Shown here: piece after piece, positions 33,110 to 45,142 of the stretch
Numbering within the stretch: the first letter of the stretch is position 1
Layout: each line of letters opens with the position of its first letter
Source of the DNA: Corylus avellana
Lineage: Eukaryota; Streptophyta; Magnoliopsida; Fagales; Betulaceae
Length of the DNA: 64,000 nt
Assembly (NCBI RefSeq): GCF_901000735.1
Contig: NC_081548.1
Span: forward strand, 12,968,354 to 13,032,353
Direction of reading: 5' to 3'
Notes under the pieces: generated by a model
What the model was told of the DNA's origin: nothing
Database searches by the model: none
What the model saw: only the letters and a program-made list of their open reading frames with translations
Position numbers and translations under genes: made by a program

Positions 33110-33140
33110 CACGAGAGAAAGAGAGAGAGAGAGTGAGTTT
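33110..33140 (+). repeat. GA microsatellite in probable 5' leader
   Basis: GAGAGAAAGAGAGAGAGAGA followed by GTGAG. GA/CT tracts are common in plant leaders and can recruit GAGA-binding (BPC) proteins. Confidence 0.6.
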
Positions 33141-33252
33141 CATCAAGTGTTGGAAAGTGCGAAAACAAACAAAGCAGTTGAAAATAAAAAAGCAAAGGAG
33201 GCAGCCAACAGCAGCAGCAGCAAAAGGTACAGCAGCATACGCTAAGAAAACA

Positions 33253-33479
33253 ATGATGTGAAAACAAAAATGCAGCTCTCTGCTTATTCTCATTCTGTCT
33301 GGTATTTGGGGTTTCTCTTTTAACCTTCCCGATCCATCCCAAGATATTCCCCACTCAAATCTCTATCTCCTTTTTTCTCCAAATACAAACAAACTACTAA
33401 CAAAAAGCGCCAGTGAAAACTTTGTAGCAAGCTTCTGTGCGCACTATAACCTCCAATGGCTCCCCAAACCTCCTCTTGA
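33253..33479 (+). other. Three short uORFs in the probable leader
   Basis: Upstream of the main ATG: ATG ATG TGA at 33253-33261, a 17-codon uORF at 33270-33323 (MQLSAYSHSVWYLGFLF) and a 7-codon uORF at 33456-33479 (MAPQTSS). A GTAAG at 33505 with an AG at 33611 or 33613 could be a leader intron. If transcribed, the uORFs may lower translation of the main ORF; peptide conservation is unknown. Confidence 0.45.
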
Positions 33480-33621
33480 TTTCTCCTAGCCGAAGCCACA
33501 CACGGTAAGCCTGTTCTTTGTGAAGTGGGTTTTCTTTTTCTTCTTCTTTTGATTAATGGGTTTTGATTTTTCTCTAATTTTGTGGTGGTTAATATATATA
33601 TATATATGAAGAGTGGGCGGG

Positions 33622-36600
33622 ATGATGGCGGTGAGCTCAGGGTGCAAGGATATCAGTAAGGATGCAATGGATAACGGTAAATACGTGCGGTACACGCCAG
33701 AGCAAGTTGAGGCGCTCGAAAGGCTCTACCATGATTGCCCCAAACCCAGCTCCATGCGCCGGCAACAGCTTATAAGGGAGTGCCCCATTCTCTCCAACAT
33801 CGAGCCTAAACAGATCAAAGTTTGGTTCCAGAACCGAAGGTTCTGATTTTTTGTTTCTTTTTCCTGCATTTTCTCTGCAGGTAATCGAGTTTTTCTTACC
33901 TTTTTTTTATACACATGTTTCTGTGTTTGTACAGATGTAGGGAGAAGCAGCGAAAAGAGGCGTCACGCCTACAAGCCGTGAACAGAAAGCTGACGGCGAT
34001 GAATAAACTTTTAATGGAGGAAAATGATCGCCTGCAGAAGCAGGTGTCACAGCTGGTGTATGAGAACAGTTTTTTCCGCCAACACTCACAAAATGTAGGG
34101 ACTTGTATAATCGGATTTAATTTCACTTCCTCTCATTTAAATTTAGACGGTTTAAAAAACTACAAGAGATGTGCTCAGAAAATGAGATTCATCACTTAAA
34201 TTTTGTTTTGTTTTTGTTTTTGTTTTTTTTGTTTTTTTGTTTTGTTTTTGTTTTTTGTTTTTTGTTTTTTTGTTTTTTGTTTTTTTTTTTTTGTTTTGAA
34301 AAAGTGTTGTTAATGTTTCTTGTTTATAAGAAGTGAAAATAAAAGACAAAAACAATAATTTTAAGAAACAGAAGCAGCCAAAGAAAGTGTAAAGTTTCAT
34401 GTAGAACTTCCAACATAACTTTGTATTATCGTGTTTCCGTGTCTTGCAGGCGACCCTTGCCACCACAGACACAAGTTGTGAGTCGGTGGTGACGAGTGGT
34501 CAACACCATTTGACTCCTCAGCATCCGCCAAGGGATGCTAGCCCTGCAGGGTTAGTGTTTCAAGTTTTTTCATTTTCCCTTCTAGTGCTTTGCAATTGCC
34601 TTGTGGGTTTTATGGCTTATTATGCGATTGTGTTGCATGTTTTGTAGACTTATGTCCATTGCAGAGGAAACTTTAGCAGAGTTTCTTTCGAAGGCCACTG
34701 GAACTGCTGTGGAGTGGGTCCAAATGCCTGGGATGAAGGTTACTACTGCTCACTTTGCTATCATTGTTCCAATTATTCTTTTTCACTGTGAAGAAAAATG
34801 AACAGAAACAGTTTAAATACCTTTTCTGATCTTCTAAGCAAAGTCTTGCATATCCAAATCTTTTATTCATTAAAATTCCCCTTTGTAACCCATCTAGTTT
34901 ATTCTACAAAATCTTTCTTTGTCTTGCATTTTTATAATTATGATCAAGTAGAAAAAGAAAGGAAGTATTCATCCTAGCTTTCTTTTGAATCAGGATCCAA
35001 ACAGGATAATTTGTTCCCTGGCGGGCTAGAGAGTCCATATTAGATATCCCTCATCTTCTATGATTTCTGTTTGTCCTTCCTCCAATATAGGCTAGGCTAA
35101 CTTTGACCATTGCTGAAAACTCTTCCAATTAACAAGTAGTCTCAAATTCCTGCTCCTTATTTAATCTCTTTAATCTGGCAGCCTGGTCCGGATTCCATTG
35201 GAATCGTTGCTATTTCTCATGGTTGCGCTGGAGTGGCAGCACGAGCATGCGGCCTTGTTGGTCTTGAACCTACAAGAGTAAGTTTTCTTGGTTTTAGAAA
35301 TACTATTCCAGTTGGAGATTCTGGGAAAGATTAACTGACTACATTTTATACAGGTAGCCGAAATTCTCAAAGATCGGCGTTCATGGTTCCGTGGTTGCCG
35401 AGCTGTGGATGTTCTAAATGCATTGTCTACTGGAAATGGTGGAACCATTGAACTGCTTTACATGCAGGTAGGTGCTAGTATGTTTTTCGCTATTGTTTCT
35501 GATTTAGTAGATTTTATAGATTTGCTTTACAGACTTTTGGATTTCATTTTCTTCATTTAGCTGTATGCACCTACAACTTTGGCACCAGCTCGTGACTTCT
35601 GGTTGCTGCGCTACACATCTGTTTTGGAGGATGGTAGTCTTGTGGTATGTGACTTCTACTTCTTCTGTACAAGTACCATTAATCATGGTGTTTTCTTATT
35701 TTCCCCATGACTTACCCTTGTAACTTGCTAAGGTACTATTATGATTGTGTGGTGCATATTAGGTCTGTGAAAGATCACTTAACAACACTCAGAATGGTCC
35801 GAGCATGCCTTCGGTGCAACAATTCGTGAGAGCAGAAATGCTACCAAGTGGGTATCTGATTAGACCTTGTGAAGGGGGTGGATCAATTATTCATATTGTT
35901 GATCATATGGATTTAGAGGTGTGTAAATTTCTTGCTTTATATGCTGAATAAAACTCGTTTCTTTGCATGACTTACTTAATAGTTTGGCTTGCTGTTTGCT
36001 TAAACTAGCCTTGGAGTGTACCTGAGGTGTTGCGCCCGCTGTACGAGTCATCAACACTACTTGCTCAGAAGACAACGATGGCGGTAATACTTTTTCTTCC
36101 ATCTCATGAATAGGAGGGGTAGGGGGGAGGGGGGAGGGGGTGTTGGAACTGTGACTTCAAAGATCTTGTCCTCTGATACAATCTTGTCATTTTTTTTCAG
36201 GCATTACGCCATTTGAGGCATATCTCTCAAGAAGTTTCTCAGCCAAATGTCACTGGTTGGGGGAGGAGACCTGCAGCTCTACGTGCACTTAGCCAGAGAT
36301 TGAGCAAGTAAGTTAATTTTTTTATTCAAATTGTTCCTTGGAATAATGAATTGACTTTGATCTTTGGTAATCTAACAAACTCTAATTTGCAGGGGGTTTA
36401 ATGAAGCAGTTAATGGGCTTACAGATGAGGGCTGGTCTGTGTTAGAAAGTGATGGCATTGATGATGTTACCATTCTTGTGAACTCATCTCCAGCCAAGAT
36501 GATGGGTGGAAATCTTTCCTATTCCAATGGATTTCCATCTATGAGCAATGCAGTTCTATGTGCCAAAGCATCCATGTTATTACAAGTAAGGATTTCATAT

Positions 36601-39600
36601 GGATATTGAAACAGCGAGCAATTTGCTGAAACTTAAACTAAAAAACAACTTTTTCTTATTTAATGTCATGAGCTTAAACCAAAGACACATTAGGGTAAGA
36701 AATATAGTATTATCTAAAAATATCTATATTGCTTAGTGGATAAGGTTTTGTGAATGTAGAAGTCCAACTAAAGTTGCCCAAGCAAAATTTCTTTCCGGTG
36801 AGAAGTTTTTTATTTCTTAGCATCCCATTGAATTAAGTATGATTGGCATATGAGGGAAATCATGAAGAATGGCCATTTGAATCTCAATTCTTTTTTTGAA
36901 CTATGTGTTTCTGGGGATGGAGTGTGAGGTGCAAGTGAAAGTGGATTTAAGCTCTAAGAAAGGACTTCATGGCCCTGGTTAAACACTTTAGACATTCTTA
37001 AGACACTGCCATAGGTATAGGAGTTTGGTAAACAATGGTTTAGGCAGCCAATTAGTAACCTAAGTTGCAAATGTAGTTGTTAAAACCTCAAAAATCAATG
37101 GCTTTAATAATCGAGTATCTGGTCTGCATTATGTTGACTAATATAGGGGAATTTCAATGTCAATCTTAAGGACATGCCTCAGAGGCAACACACAGTTCAT
37201 CACCTTCTGTTTATTAGTTCTGACTCTTACTTTCTTTCTATTCTTGTAGAATGTGCCTCCTGCAATACTTATTAGATTTCTCCGAGAACACCGATCGGAG
37301 TGGGCAGACAGCAGTATTGATGCTTACTCAGCTGCTGCTATTAAAGCTGGTCCTAGTAACTTACCAGGAATTCGAGCTGGAAGTTTTGGGGGTCAAGTTA
37401 TTCTTCCGTTAGCTCACACAATTGAACATGAAGAGGCAAGTGAATCAGTATTAAATTACAGTCACTAATATTATCACCCTTCATCTCTGAAAAAAGAAAA
37501 AAAGAGAAGTAAAAACTGTTTTTTTTTTTTTTTTTTTTTGGAGTTGTTAATGTGGATTATAATGATTTGCTATTATCCTAATTCCTTTCCGATTGATGAT
37601 CTTTGGTTTTTTAAAAACAGTTTATGGAGGTCATTAAGCTTGAAAGCATGGGCCACTATCGGGATGACATGATTATGGCTGGTGACATCTTCCTCTTGCA
37701 AGTGAGTACTATGTTTCTTTGATTTATCAATTTTCTGTATATTATTATCATTTAGCAGATTGCTTCCAACTCACAATAGTTCAATTTCATTGTCCTTGTT
37801 AAAGTTTGCCTTTTTTTTTTTTTTTTTTTAATTGATTAGAAGAGTAGTATTGTTAGAATATTATCAATGTGGAAGCTGTTCACCATCCATGTAATAGCTC
37901 TAGAATAAGTCTCTGTGTCAAAGGTTTCTGCTTTGCCTTTTACTTCCTAAAACAAGGAAGGGTTTAGAATTGAATATTAGGTTTTGGCCTTGATTTGCTG
38001 ATGAAATTCCAGACTCGAGTCTCGAACATCTTGCTGATGGTAACATCTATAACCCAATTGGACTAGGAAGTTAGATCTCATTCTCTTTTGAAAAATGTAT
38101 GGCTACACAGTTAGGCTTAATTCTTTTGTTTTTAAATATTTTGAACTCATAGTTATGTTATTGAATGCTTCTGGACTATAATAAATGCTGATTAAATTCT
38201 TTGTGGTTGCATTTATCCTCAGCTTTGTAGTGGAGTGGATGAGAATGCTGTTGGCACCTCTGCTGAACTCATCTTTGCTCCCATTGATGCCTCTTTTTCT
38301 GATGATGCACCTATTATACCTTCTGGTTTCCGCATTATTCCCCTTGATTCTGGAATTGTAAGCATTTATCTCATACGATATAATCTGTTGTCTTTTATTT
38401 TATGACTTTCCTTTTTCCATTTTGTTTGAGTTTGTATATTCATTTAAAAATAATGCAGGACTCCTCAAGTCCAAACCGTACACTTGACCTTGCCTCTGCT
38501 CTTGAAGTTGGACCTGCTGGAAACAGAGCATCAGGTGAAAATTCTGGTCACTCTGGTAGCACCAAATCTGTAATGACAATAGCATTCCAGTTCCCATTTG
38601 AAATCCACCTTCAAGACAATGTAGCAGCCATGGCTAGACAGTATGTGCGGAGTATTATAGCATCTGTGCAGAGGGTGGCATTGGCGCTCTCTCCTTCTTG
38701 TTTTGGTCCTCATACTGGTTTTCGGTCACCACCTGGCACTCCTGAGGCTCACACACTTGCCCGTTGGATCTGTCACAGCTATAGGTGTGTCAATTAACTT
38801 TTATTATGCATTCAAATACCTCATTCTCTGAAGTTCTGGACCAAGACTAATTGCTAGTTTTCTATGGAGTTTTGGACTGATGTTATACCATATCATTCAT
38901 GAACAGGTAGTTTAGCTGTAATAACAATAATTAGCATATACTAATAACTGGACATACATTCTGGTTACATTTCTTGGAAAGAAACTGATTTTAGTTATAT
39001 GAAATCAAGAACTTAAAATCTTTTATTTCTCAAAGAACTTCAACTTTTGATCCTTGCTTTAAAAGCTGAAGACTTGCTGTTTATTTAAAAATACTAGATA
39101 GACAAAATTTGCAATATTTTTCTCAGACTTTTTCTTGAAAACAAAAGGTTAGCTTTTAATATATAGTCCATTTTTTCATCTTTTATTGGTTCGGATAATT
39201 ATGTATTACATACAAATTATGCTGTTCTGTATATTCAGTTTGGCCGTGACTCGTCAGAGTGCTTGGCTTTGTTTATCAGTTTATGATAATTCTGATATGA
39301 ATATTTTTCTTTATCTTACTTTAAATTTTAACATGTTTAGTAGTGAGGCTGAAGGTCGCCTTAAGTGGGTCTTTTCCCAGATCCCTCTGCCAATTTTTTC
39401 TAATTCTGAAAATGGGAAACAAGGCCAGTGTATATTAAGTGTTATCTTATTTACAGGTGCTATCTAGGGGCTGAACTACTTAAAAGTGAAGGAAGTGAAT
39501 CCATTCTCAAAACTCTTTGGCATCATTCGGATGCAATCATGTGCTGCTCTTTAAAGGTTTTTTTTTTCTTATGAATCTGAAAAGTTTCCCTTTCTTTGTC

Positions 39601-42222
39601 TATACTCAAAGTTTGCATTCGCTCTTTAGTACAATTTCTGTGCTTTTTCTTTCACAAAAGATCATTAACTCTTCAATAATTCTTTTTGATTGTTAAGTTG
39701 TTAATTAAATGACTAAACTCTTTCCTCTTAGCTTAAAATCTTAGGATCTGTGATTTATCATGGTATTAGAACAATGTTCCCAAGTTTGAACCTTAACTCT
39801 ACACTATACCTATTTAAATATTTCACATGTTGGACCAGGGGTGGAACCACCCCTTTGCCCATAGGGTGGTCCCCAAAAAATTATTATTATTTTTTTAAAA
39901 TATACCTTTAAAAATTAACTTTTGCCCCCCTTAAGATTTTTTTTTTATAAATTTTGCCCCCCCCCAAACTAAACATTCTAGTTCCGCCCTTGTGCTGGAC
40001 CAACTTATTGAAAGGGAATATGAACTCACATGTGACGAAGAGTGTTACGAATATTAATCAAATGATTAGCTTTACTTTTTCTTATCAGTTTAAGCATTGA
40101 GACATTGGTGATTTAATGTGCAAGAATAATATATTAAATGATTAGTGATTCACCTTTAATATTTTTGGAATAATTAGTGATTTATTATTGATGGATTACC
40201 TGGACGTTAAATTAAAGAGTCTGTTGTTGGTACACTCTGCCTGCCAGAATGTGTAGCAAACCTTGAAGGAACTTATGGTGTGAACTTCCACTAGAATTTG
40301 ATCTCGAGTGTTAAGAACATAAGCTATGAGGAAATACATAATTGAAACTGTAGTGCCTTTCTGAGCTAATTCTTTGGAATTTAGCATCAAAATCTTGGAG
40401 AAGTGGTCCAATGCAAGTTTTTCTAGTACATAGATAGAAAGTGGTGCTAGATGTATTTATTGAAGGCTAGCTCCTACAAGAGCATATGAAGTTGCCCTCT
40501 TGACACTTTATAAATGGTAGCCCCATTAATTTTTCAAAATATTGAAATTTTGAGTTGGCGTTAGAATTTCTCTATCCCCTTTTAGGCTTAGGAGCTAAAT
40601 TGAATTATTTTGTGCCTGGTGGTTTATTTAAGTACTTTAAAATTTCCGTTAAATAGCTGCTTCTATAACTACTGATATATCTTATATTAATTCTCTTTGG
40701 GCCAAAGCAGCATATAATCTTTGAGAGATGGATACCATATGAAGATGAACCAAATTATCTCTTGAGTAATTGATGTTGACAACATTTTGGATAATGATTA
40801 TGTTTTTGCTGATTATTGATTTTGTACTTTTGTATTATTTGTTATTGAAGTTGGGAATGTCATGAATGGTAGATTTATGATTTGAAACTTTAGTCTTCTT
40901 TTATGATTCATAAATGCCTTACGCACTATAGTCTAAATGAAACTTGCACAAAAGAATAATATGAAATTTATGTGTTTTCACATTCAAGTTTAAGTGCAAT
41001 CTTGCAAAATTCATGGTCTTGGAATCATGAGGATATTTTAGACTGTTCTTTGCTTTATGAAATTGCTGCTTTTCTTTGCCTCTCTAGCAGTTTGTTTCTA
41101 AAATCTAATAATAATAATAATCTCTTCCCACCAGCTCATATTCTTATTCAGTCACAAAGTTTAGTCTCAACCACCTAATAAACCATTTATGTTATGCGGA
41201 TCGTCAATCTTTATGTCTTTTAGAATTATTTCTCTTCTTCCTTTATGCAATTGTGTTATACTTTGTTACAAATAAAAAAAGAAATTGTGTTGATGTTTAA
41301 TCTAATTCTTATTCTTCTTCTTTCTCTTTGTTGATACACAAGAATTGTAATTAATTTTGTAAATTTTTGCAGGCACTGCCAGTTTTTACATTTGCCAATC
41401 AGGCAGGTCTTGACATGCTTGAGACAACCTTGGTTGCACTTCAAGACATCGCTTTGGAAAAGATTTTTGATGACAATGGAAGGAAAACCCTTTGCTCAGA
41501 GTTCCCACAGATAATGCAGCAGGTAGAGTGCTTTGAAATCCGCTGAGAAAATATGGAAAAGAGGTTCTCTAATTACTAAATAAATCACCAAAAGCCAGAA
41601 TTATTTCAACAAAAATTCAAAATAAATGATAATGTATGAAAAAATAAAGCTTCAAACTGTAGGGGAGATAGAAAGCAGAAAACATAGAGAAGAATTTCCT
41701 GAAAAATGAAATTGGAGGCTTTCATGTTTTTCTGTGTCTTGTTAAGCAAACCGGCACGATCTTATAGGAACCACCTTGAGAAACAAATGAGTAAACCGAC
41801 ACGATCTTAGGGAATAGGACAATATGTGGACAATAGAAGAAGAGGGATGTAAGTAAATCGTTTTAGCTGCGGATTAAAAATCCTGAAGAAAACCATTGAT
41901 ATATATACCAAACTGGCATCATTGGGAAACATATGATGGACCTAAAGAAAAAGTAAACAGCTAGATGTTTAAGAAAATGCATTCTGCATAGATTATATTT
42001 ACTCTTGGTAAACCAGTTGAAGTGTTGTTACTAAAATTGGAGATGTTGTTCTTTTTTGTTTGGCCTTGGGAGCAGGGTTTTATGTGTCTTCAAGGTGGTA
42101 TTTGCTTGTCTAGCATGGGGAGGCCAGTCTCGTTTGAGAGAGCAGTGGCGTGGAAGGTGTTGAATGAAGAGGAGAATGCTCACTGTATCTGCTTCATGTT
42201 CATCAACTGGTCTTTTGTCTGA
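33622..42222 (+). CDS. HB8: Class III HD-ZIP transcription factor, ATHB-8-like
   Basis: Complete 839-aa gene in 18 exons: 33622-33839, 33935-34094, 34450-34550, 34648-34738, 35182-35277, 35354-35467, 35561-35644, 35763-35918, 36009-36083, 36201-36307, 36393-36585, 37250-37435, 37621-37701, 38223-38357, 38459-38784, 39457-39556, 41373-41522, 42076-42222. They join in one frame, 2520 nt with the stop. Domains: homeodomain about 19-77 (KQIKVWFQNRR), leucine zipper 78-122 (MNKLLMEENDRLQKQV), START lipid-binding 155-375, and C-terminal MEKHLA about 690-838 ending HCICFMFINWSFV. Length and exon count are typical. ATTDTSCESVVTSGQHHLTP and QPNVTGWGRRP favour ATHB-8 over ATHB-15, PHB, PHV or REV (recalled sequences). 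The family consists of nuclear activators of procambium, xylem and meristem programmes, silenced by miR165/166. The first of two adjacent ATGs was chosen; the second is equally possible. Intron 12 is GC-AG. Unusual residues: KDRRSWFRGCR in START. Confidence 0.95.
34200..34295 (+). repeat. T/G-only tract in intron 2 of the HB8-like gene
   Basis: About 95 bases composed almost wholly of T runs punctuated by G (TTTTTGT-type units). It is low-complexity and prone to length change; its distance to the next acceptor is ~150 bases. Confidence 0.85.
34728..35191 (+). promoter_or_regulatory. miR165/166 target site, split by intron 4
   Basis: After splicing, CTGGGATGAAG (34728-34738) joins CCTGGTCCGG (35182-35191), giving the START-domain site encoding P-G-M-K-P-G-P-D. 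It pairs with miR166 (known family sequence) over the whole 3' part; the mismatches at the 5' end are those usual in this gene class. The 443-nt intron (34739-35181) lies inside the site, so only spliced RNA can be targeted. Confidence 0.95.
37436..37620 (+). other. GC-AG intron (intron 12)
   Basis: The coding frame requires exon 12 to end ...CATGAAGAG at 37435. The next bases are GCAAGT, a strong non-canonical GC donor, and the acceptor is ACAG at 37620. The joined residues HEE|FMEVIKLE match the family. No GT nearby keeps the frame and these residues. Confidence 0.9.
39557..41372 (+). other. Large intron 16 of the HB8-like gene
   Basis: An 1.8-kb intron, the largest in the gene. It includes a C/G-homopolymer patch at 39838-39995 (GGGTGGAACCACCCC, TTTTGCCCCCCTT, TTGCCCCCCCCC) that looks like a fragment of a repetitive element, and otherwise AT-rich DNA without coding features. 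Confidence 0.6.
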
Positions 42223-43839
42223 AACAACCTTGGCAACAACATAGGATGTAGAGAAAGTATAGATTAAAACAAACACATTCTCTTCTTTTTGTCCTTTTGG
42301 TGTGGAGAACCCAAAAATGCCTTTTTTGCTGTTATGAGCATGCTGCACCGAAAGGCATCCGGGGTCCCATTTTTGGTTATCCTAGATTTTTCTTCATGCT
42401 ATATATATATATATCTTGATGTTCAGTGGCTGAGCTAAATCTTGGATGCGACATCACTGCTTGTAATGATCTTTATTTAATTACCTTTGGCACCTCACCC
42501 GAGAGAAGCATGACATGCTTTGAAATGTGGGTTAGTCCTTGTATAATTTCGTAATTTTCTTTTGCCTCTGCTGTTGTGATTGGAAATTGAGCTTTTAAGT
42601 TAAAAAAATGTATTTTGATAAAAGCTTTTTTATTAAGTTTTTGTTAAAAGTACGTTTTAGCTAATTTTTGGTTTTTTGGACCCTTAAAAATGTTTTCAAT
42701 TTTTTTTACCAAATTTTTTTTTAGTGTTAAATGTATTTTTAAACTCTTTAAATGCACATCCAAAGAGACTTTTACTGTTTAAAAAAATGTTACACTTCCA
42801 AATGATTCATCCAAAAAGAAAGAAAGAAAAAAAAAAAAAAACTCTCAAATGCTCACTTTTTAGCGTTATAGTAAAATTCATCATAAAATAAAATGAAGAT
42901 TGAATGATGATTTTTATTATCACGTTAAGGAATGAACGAATGGGAGTATGTGTAACACTCCACTTTTGTTTATTATTTTAGAATATTTTAGTTGAACCCA
43001 CCCACTTAGCTGCTGGTAATGCACTGTATCTACATGTTAAAGGAGCCTTTGTGCTAATTCCTTGTACTGATTCAGGCTATATATCAATTGGAACTAAGGA
43101 CCCATTGACCCGCTGATTAAGCTGAATTATCCTTTTCTGACTGCTTTATCTGCATTTTTCTTTATTCTTTTTATAAAGATGGGCTACTAAAAGTAAAAAG
43201 ATGGCTAAAAATCTAATCAATTCCTAATCTTCCAATTATCAAAAATTGACAGCAGATGGACTAAGTAAATGGAATTCTAGGGCTCGAGAAACAATGTCTA
43301 CCTGGAATCATATCCTACGTACTGCCAAAACTTGGGATTTTTTGGTTGAAATAAACATAAACATATGTTTATAACTTTTGGGAATTGAATCTATAAAGCT
43401 TTAGACCCAGTCCTTATACAAAAAGCAAACGAACTTCATTTTTAGGGTTTCCAAGGAAAATAGATGGGATTCTATTTCTTGAGAAGAGAGGTCTATGTGC
43501 CAAAGCCTCCAATGGAGTTGTAGCAGCCAAGATTTTGATCCTCAAACGAGAACATGACAAAAGACTTAAGATTTTGTTGCTTTCAAGGGAAAACAAGAAT
43601 CTATTACTCATGGATCTCCAAGGAGGAAAGGACATTTTAAAGCTCAAGAATTGATGTCTGGATGGATGCAAACCTTGATTTTTCCTATAAGCTTCATATT
43701 CCTGACATCATTAATATTACAAGTTATTAGCACTGAAAACTGAAAAGATATAGACATTGTGAGTATTCACAGCAAACTCTGTATATGGGGTTTTCTTTTT
43801 TAAGTTTAGAAAATATGTTAAAAAAATCGCAAAAAATCA
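42223..43839. other. 3' flank of the HB8-like gene; no further gene
   Basis: The first ~250 bases are the probable 3' UTR; no clear poly(A) signal was chosen. 42595-42850 has T/A-rich inverted-looking ends (GTTAAAAAAATGTATTTT and TTTAAAAAAATGTTACA) and may be a MITE. A ~75-codon plus-strand frame around 43440-43655 (IDGILFLEKRGLCAKASNGV) has no recognised domain. Confidence 0.4.
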
Positions 43840-44150
43840 CCCACAACAGACTCTTTAAATGAGCCATAAACATGAAGATCGCTATAGTGGAACTTAAAGT
43901 ATAGAGTTTCACTGTAGCAATCCTCGTGATTATTAAAATAAAAAAAAAACGCTTCTCTCTCCTGAATCATTAAAGAAGTACAAAAATAAATAAGTAAAAA
44001 AATAAAGAAAAGTAAAGAAATGATATTTAATTAGTATAGAGAATGATAAAGGGAAGCTATTATGGAGTATATTAAAATAGGGGAGCAAAAAGTAGTTTGA
44101 ATCCTTGAGATATAGGAAAAATGACGAGCAAACTGCTAGAAATGCTCTTC
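43840..44150 (-). mobile_element. MITE related to 15531-16995
   Basis: In reverse orientation it shares CAAACTACTTTTTGC, AATAGCTTCC and ACTGTAGCAATC with the MITE at 15531-16995 and 18149-18505. The right end is GCTAGAAATGCTCTTCAAG. Ends and target duplication are not resolved. Confidence 0.5.
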
Positions 44151-44429
44151 AAGTTACAATAAAGCTTGTTAGAATTAAAGCAAAGAGCAGAAAATGTAGT
44201 CCAGGTTACGAAGTAATTACAAGATTGAAATCATAAATAATAATTTTACTCCCTTCACTCACATAGATCTAGATTATAGGAACTAAAGGTTCTATTCCCT
44301 TGAATCAAGCAGAAAAGGAATGAGAAGAAAGAAAGGAAAAAAGAAAATAAGCTACACAACTTAATTAACCTAATAAACTATCTCACAGATATGCTCCTTT
44401 TATATCCTTTTGTTGAGTATATATATGTG

Positions 44430-45142
44430 TGTGTTAAAAATAATAAAGTTCCATATTGAAAAAATGTAAGAAGTGTGAGTGGTTAATATAGTATTATTGG
44501 GCCTAAACTCTTATGCTTAAGCTTCTGGGTTGTGTGGTGTCTCAACATGCTATGTAATAGGCTCATTAAAAGACTCTAATATATCAATCTTCCTAGCAAC
44601 TTGGATTTGGAGTTCCTATGATAGACCGACAATCTTGTCTTATAAAAGGAGATTTAAGGCAACCACATATAGTGTAGAAAACTTGTGTAAGCCACGGCAA
44701 CATCAAAGGCAAAACAACAAAGAAGCATTTTGTCAATCTTATATGCCCTCTCCAAGATCACTTGTAGGCAATGTGGGTTTGCATGCGCCACTCACTTTTG
44801 TCCCCACTCCATGGACTCTCATTGTGCCTTGTGACTGTGCCATGAACCTTTTTGCTATTTTTCCAGGGACCTTCCTTCATGCTCATAGCTTGCACATTTG
44901 TTCTTACTCCATGAACCCTTTGCCCTTCACTCCAAGGATGCTCATCCATGTTCACACCTTGCACCTTTTTGTCCATACTCTAGGGACCTTTTGTTTGTGC
45001 TTGCGCCACTCCACTATACCGCACACCACCATCGGCTTTGATACCACTTGTTGGGGGGAGAAACACCAAGGGAGCCAAACAATAGTAAGTTAATATACAT
45101 AAGATGAGCTTGCTTGGATATTAGCCACGTCAAAGCATCTCT
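44430..45142 (-). mobile_element. LTR-element remnant with tRNA-Met primer site
   Basis: Minus strand TGGTATCAAAGC (45035-45046) is the initiator tRNA-Met primer-binding motif used by many Copia and TRIM/LARD elements. It sits just inside an LTR end (TGTTGGGGGG from 45049 on the plus strand). Downstream on the minus strand (44758-44976) is a tandem-like GTGARGGGCAARGGGTTCATGG theme rather than gag. The LTR is cut at 45142 by the adjacent solo LTR. Confidence 0.5.

Noticed and set aside
39186..39467. 93-codon frame in intron 15 of the HD-ZIP III gene
   Set aside because: It runs into the exon 16 acceptor and is mostly AT-rich intron; the protein join at 38784/39457 explains the exon.
44530..45093. 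187-codon plus-strand frame
   Set aside because: It crosses the primer-binding site and LTR border of a minus-strand element remnant and has no recognisable domain.
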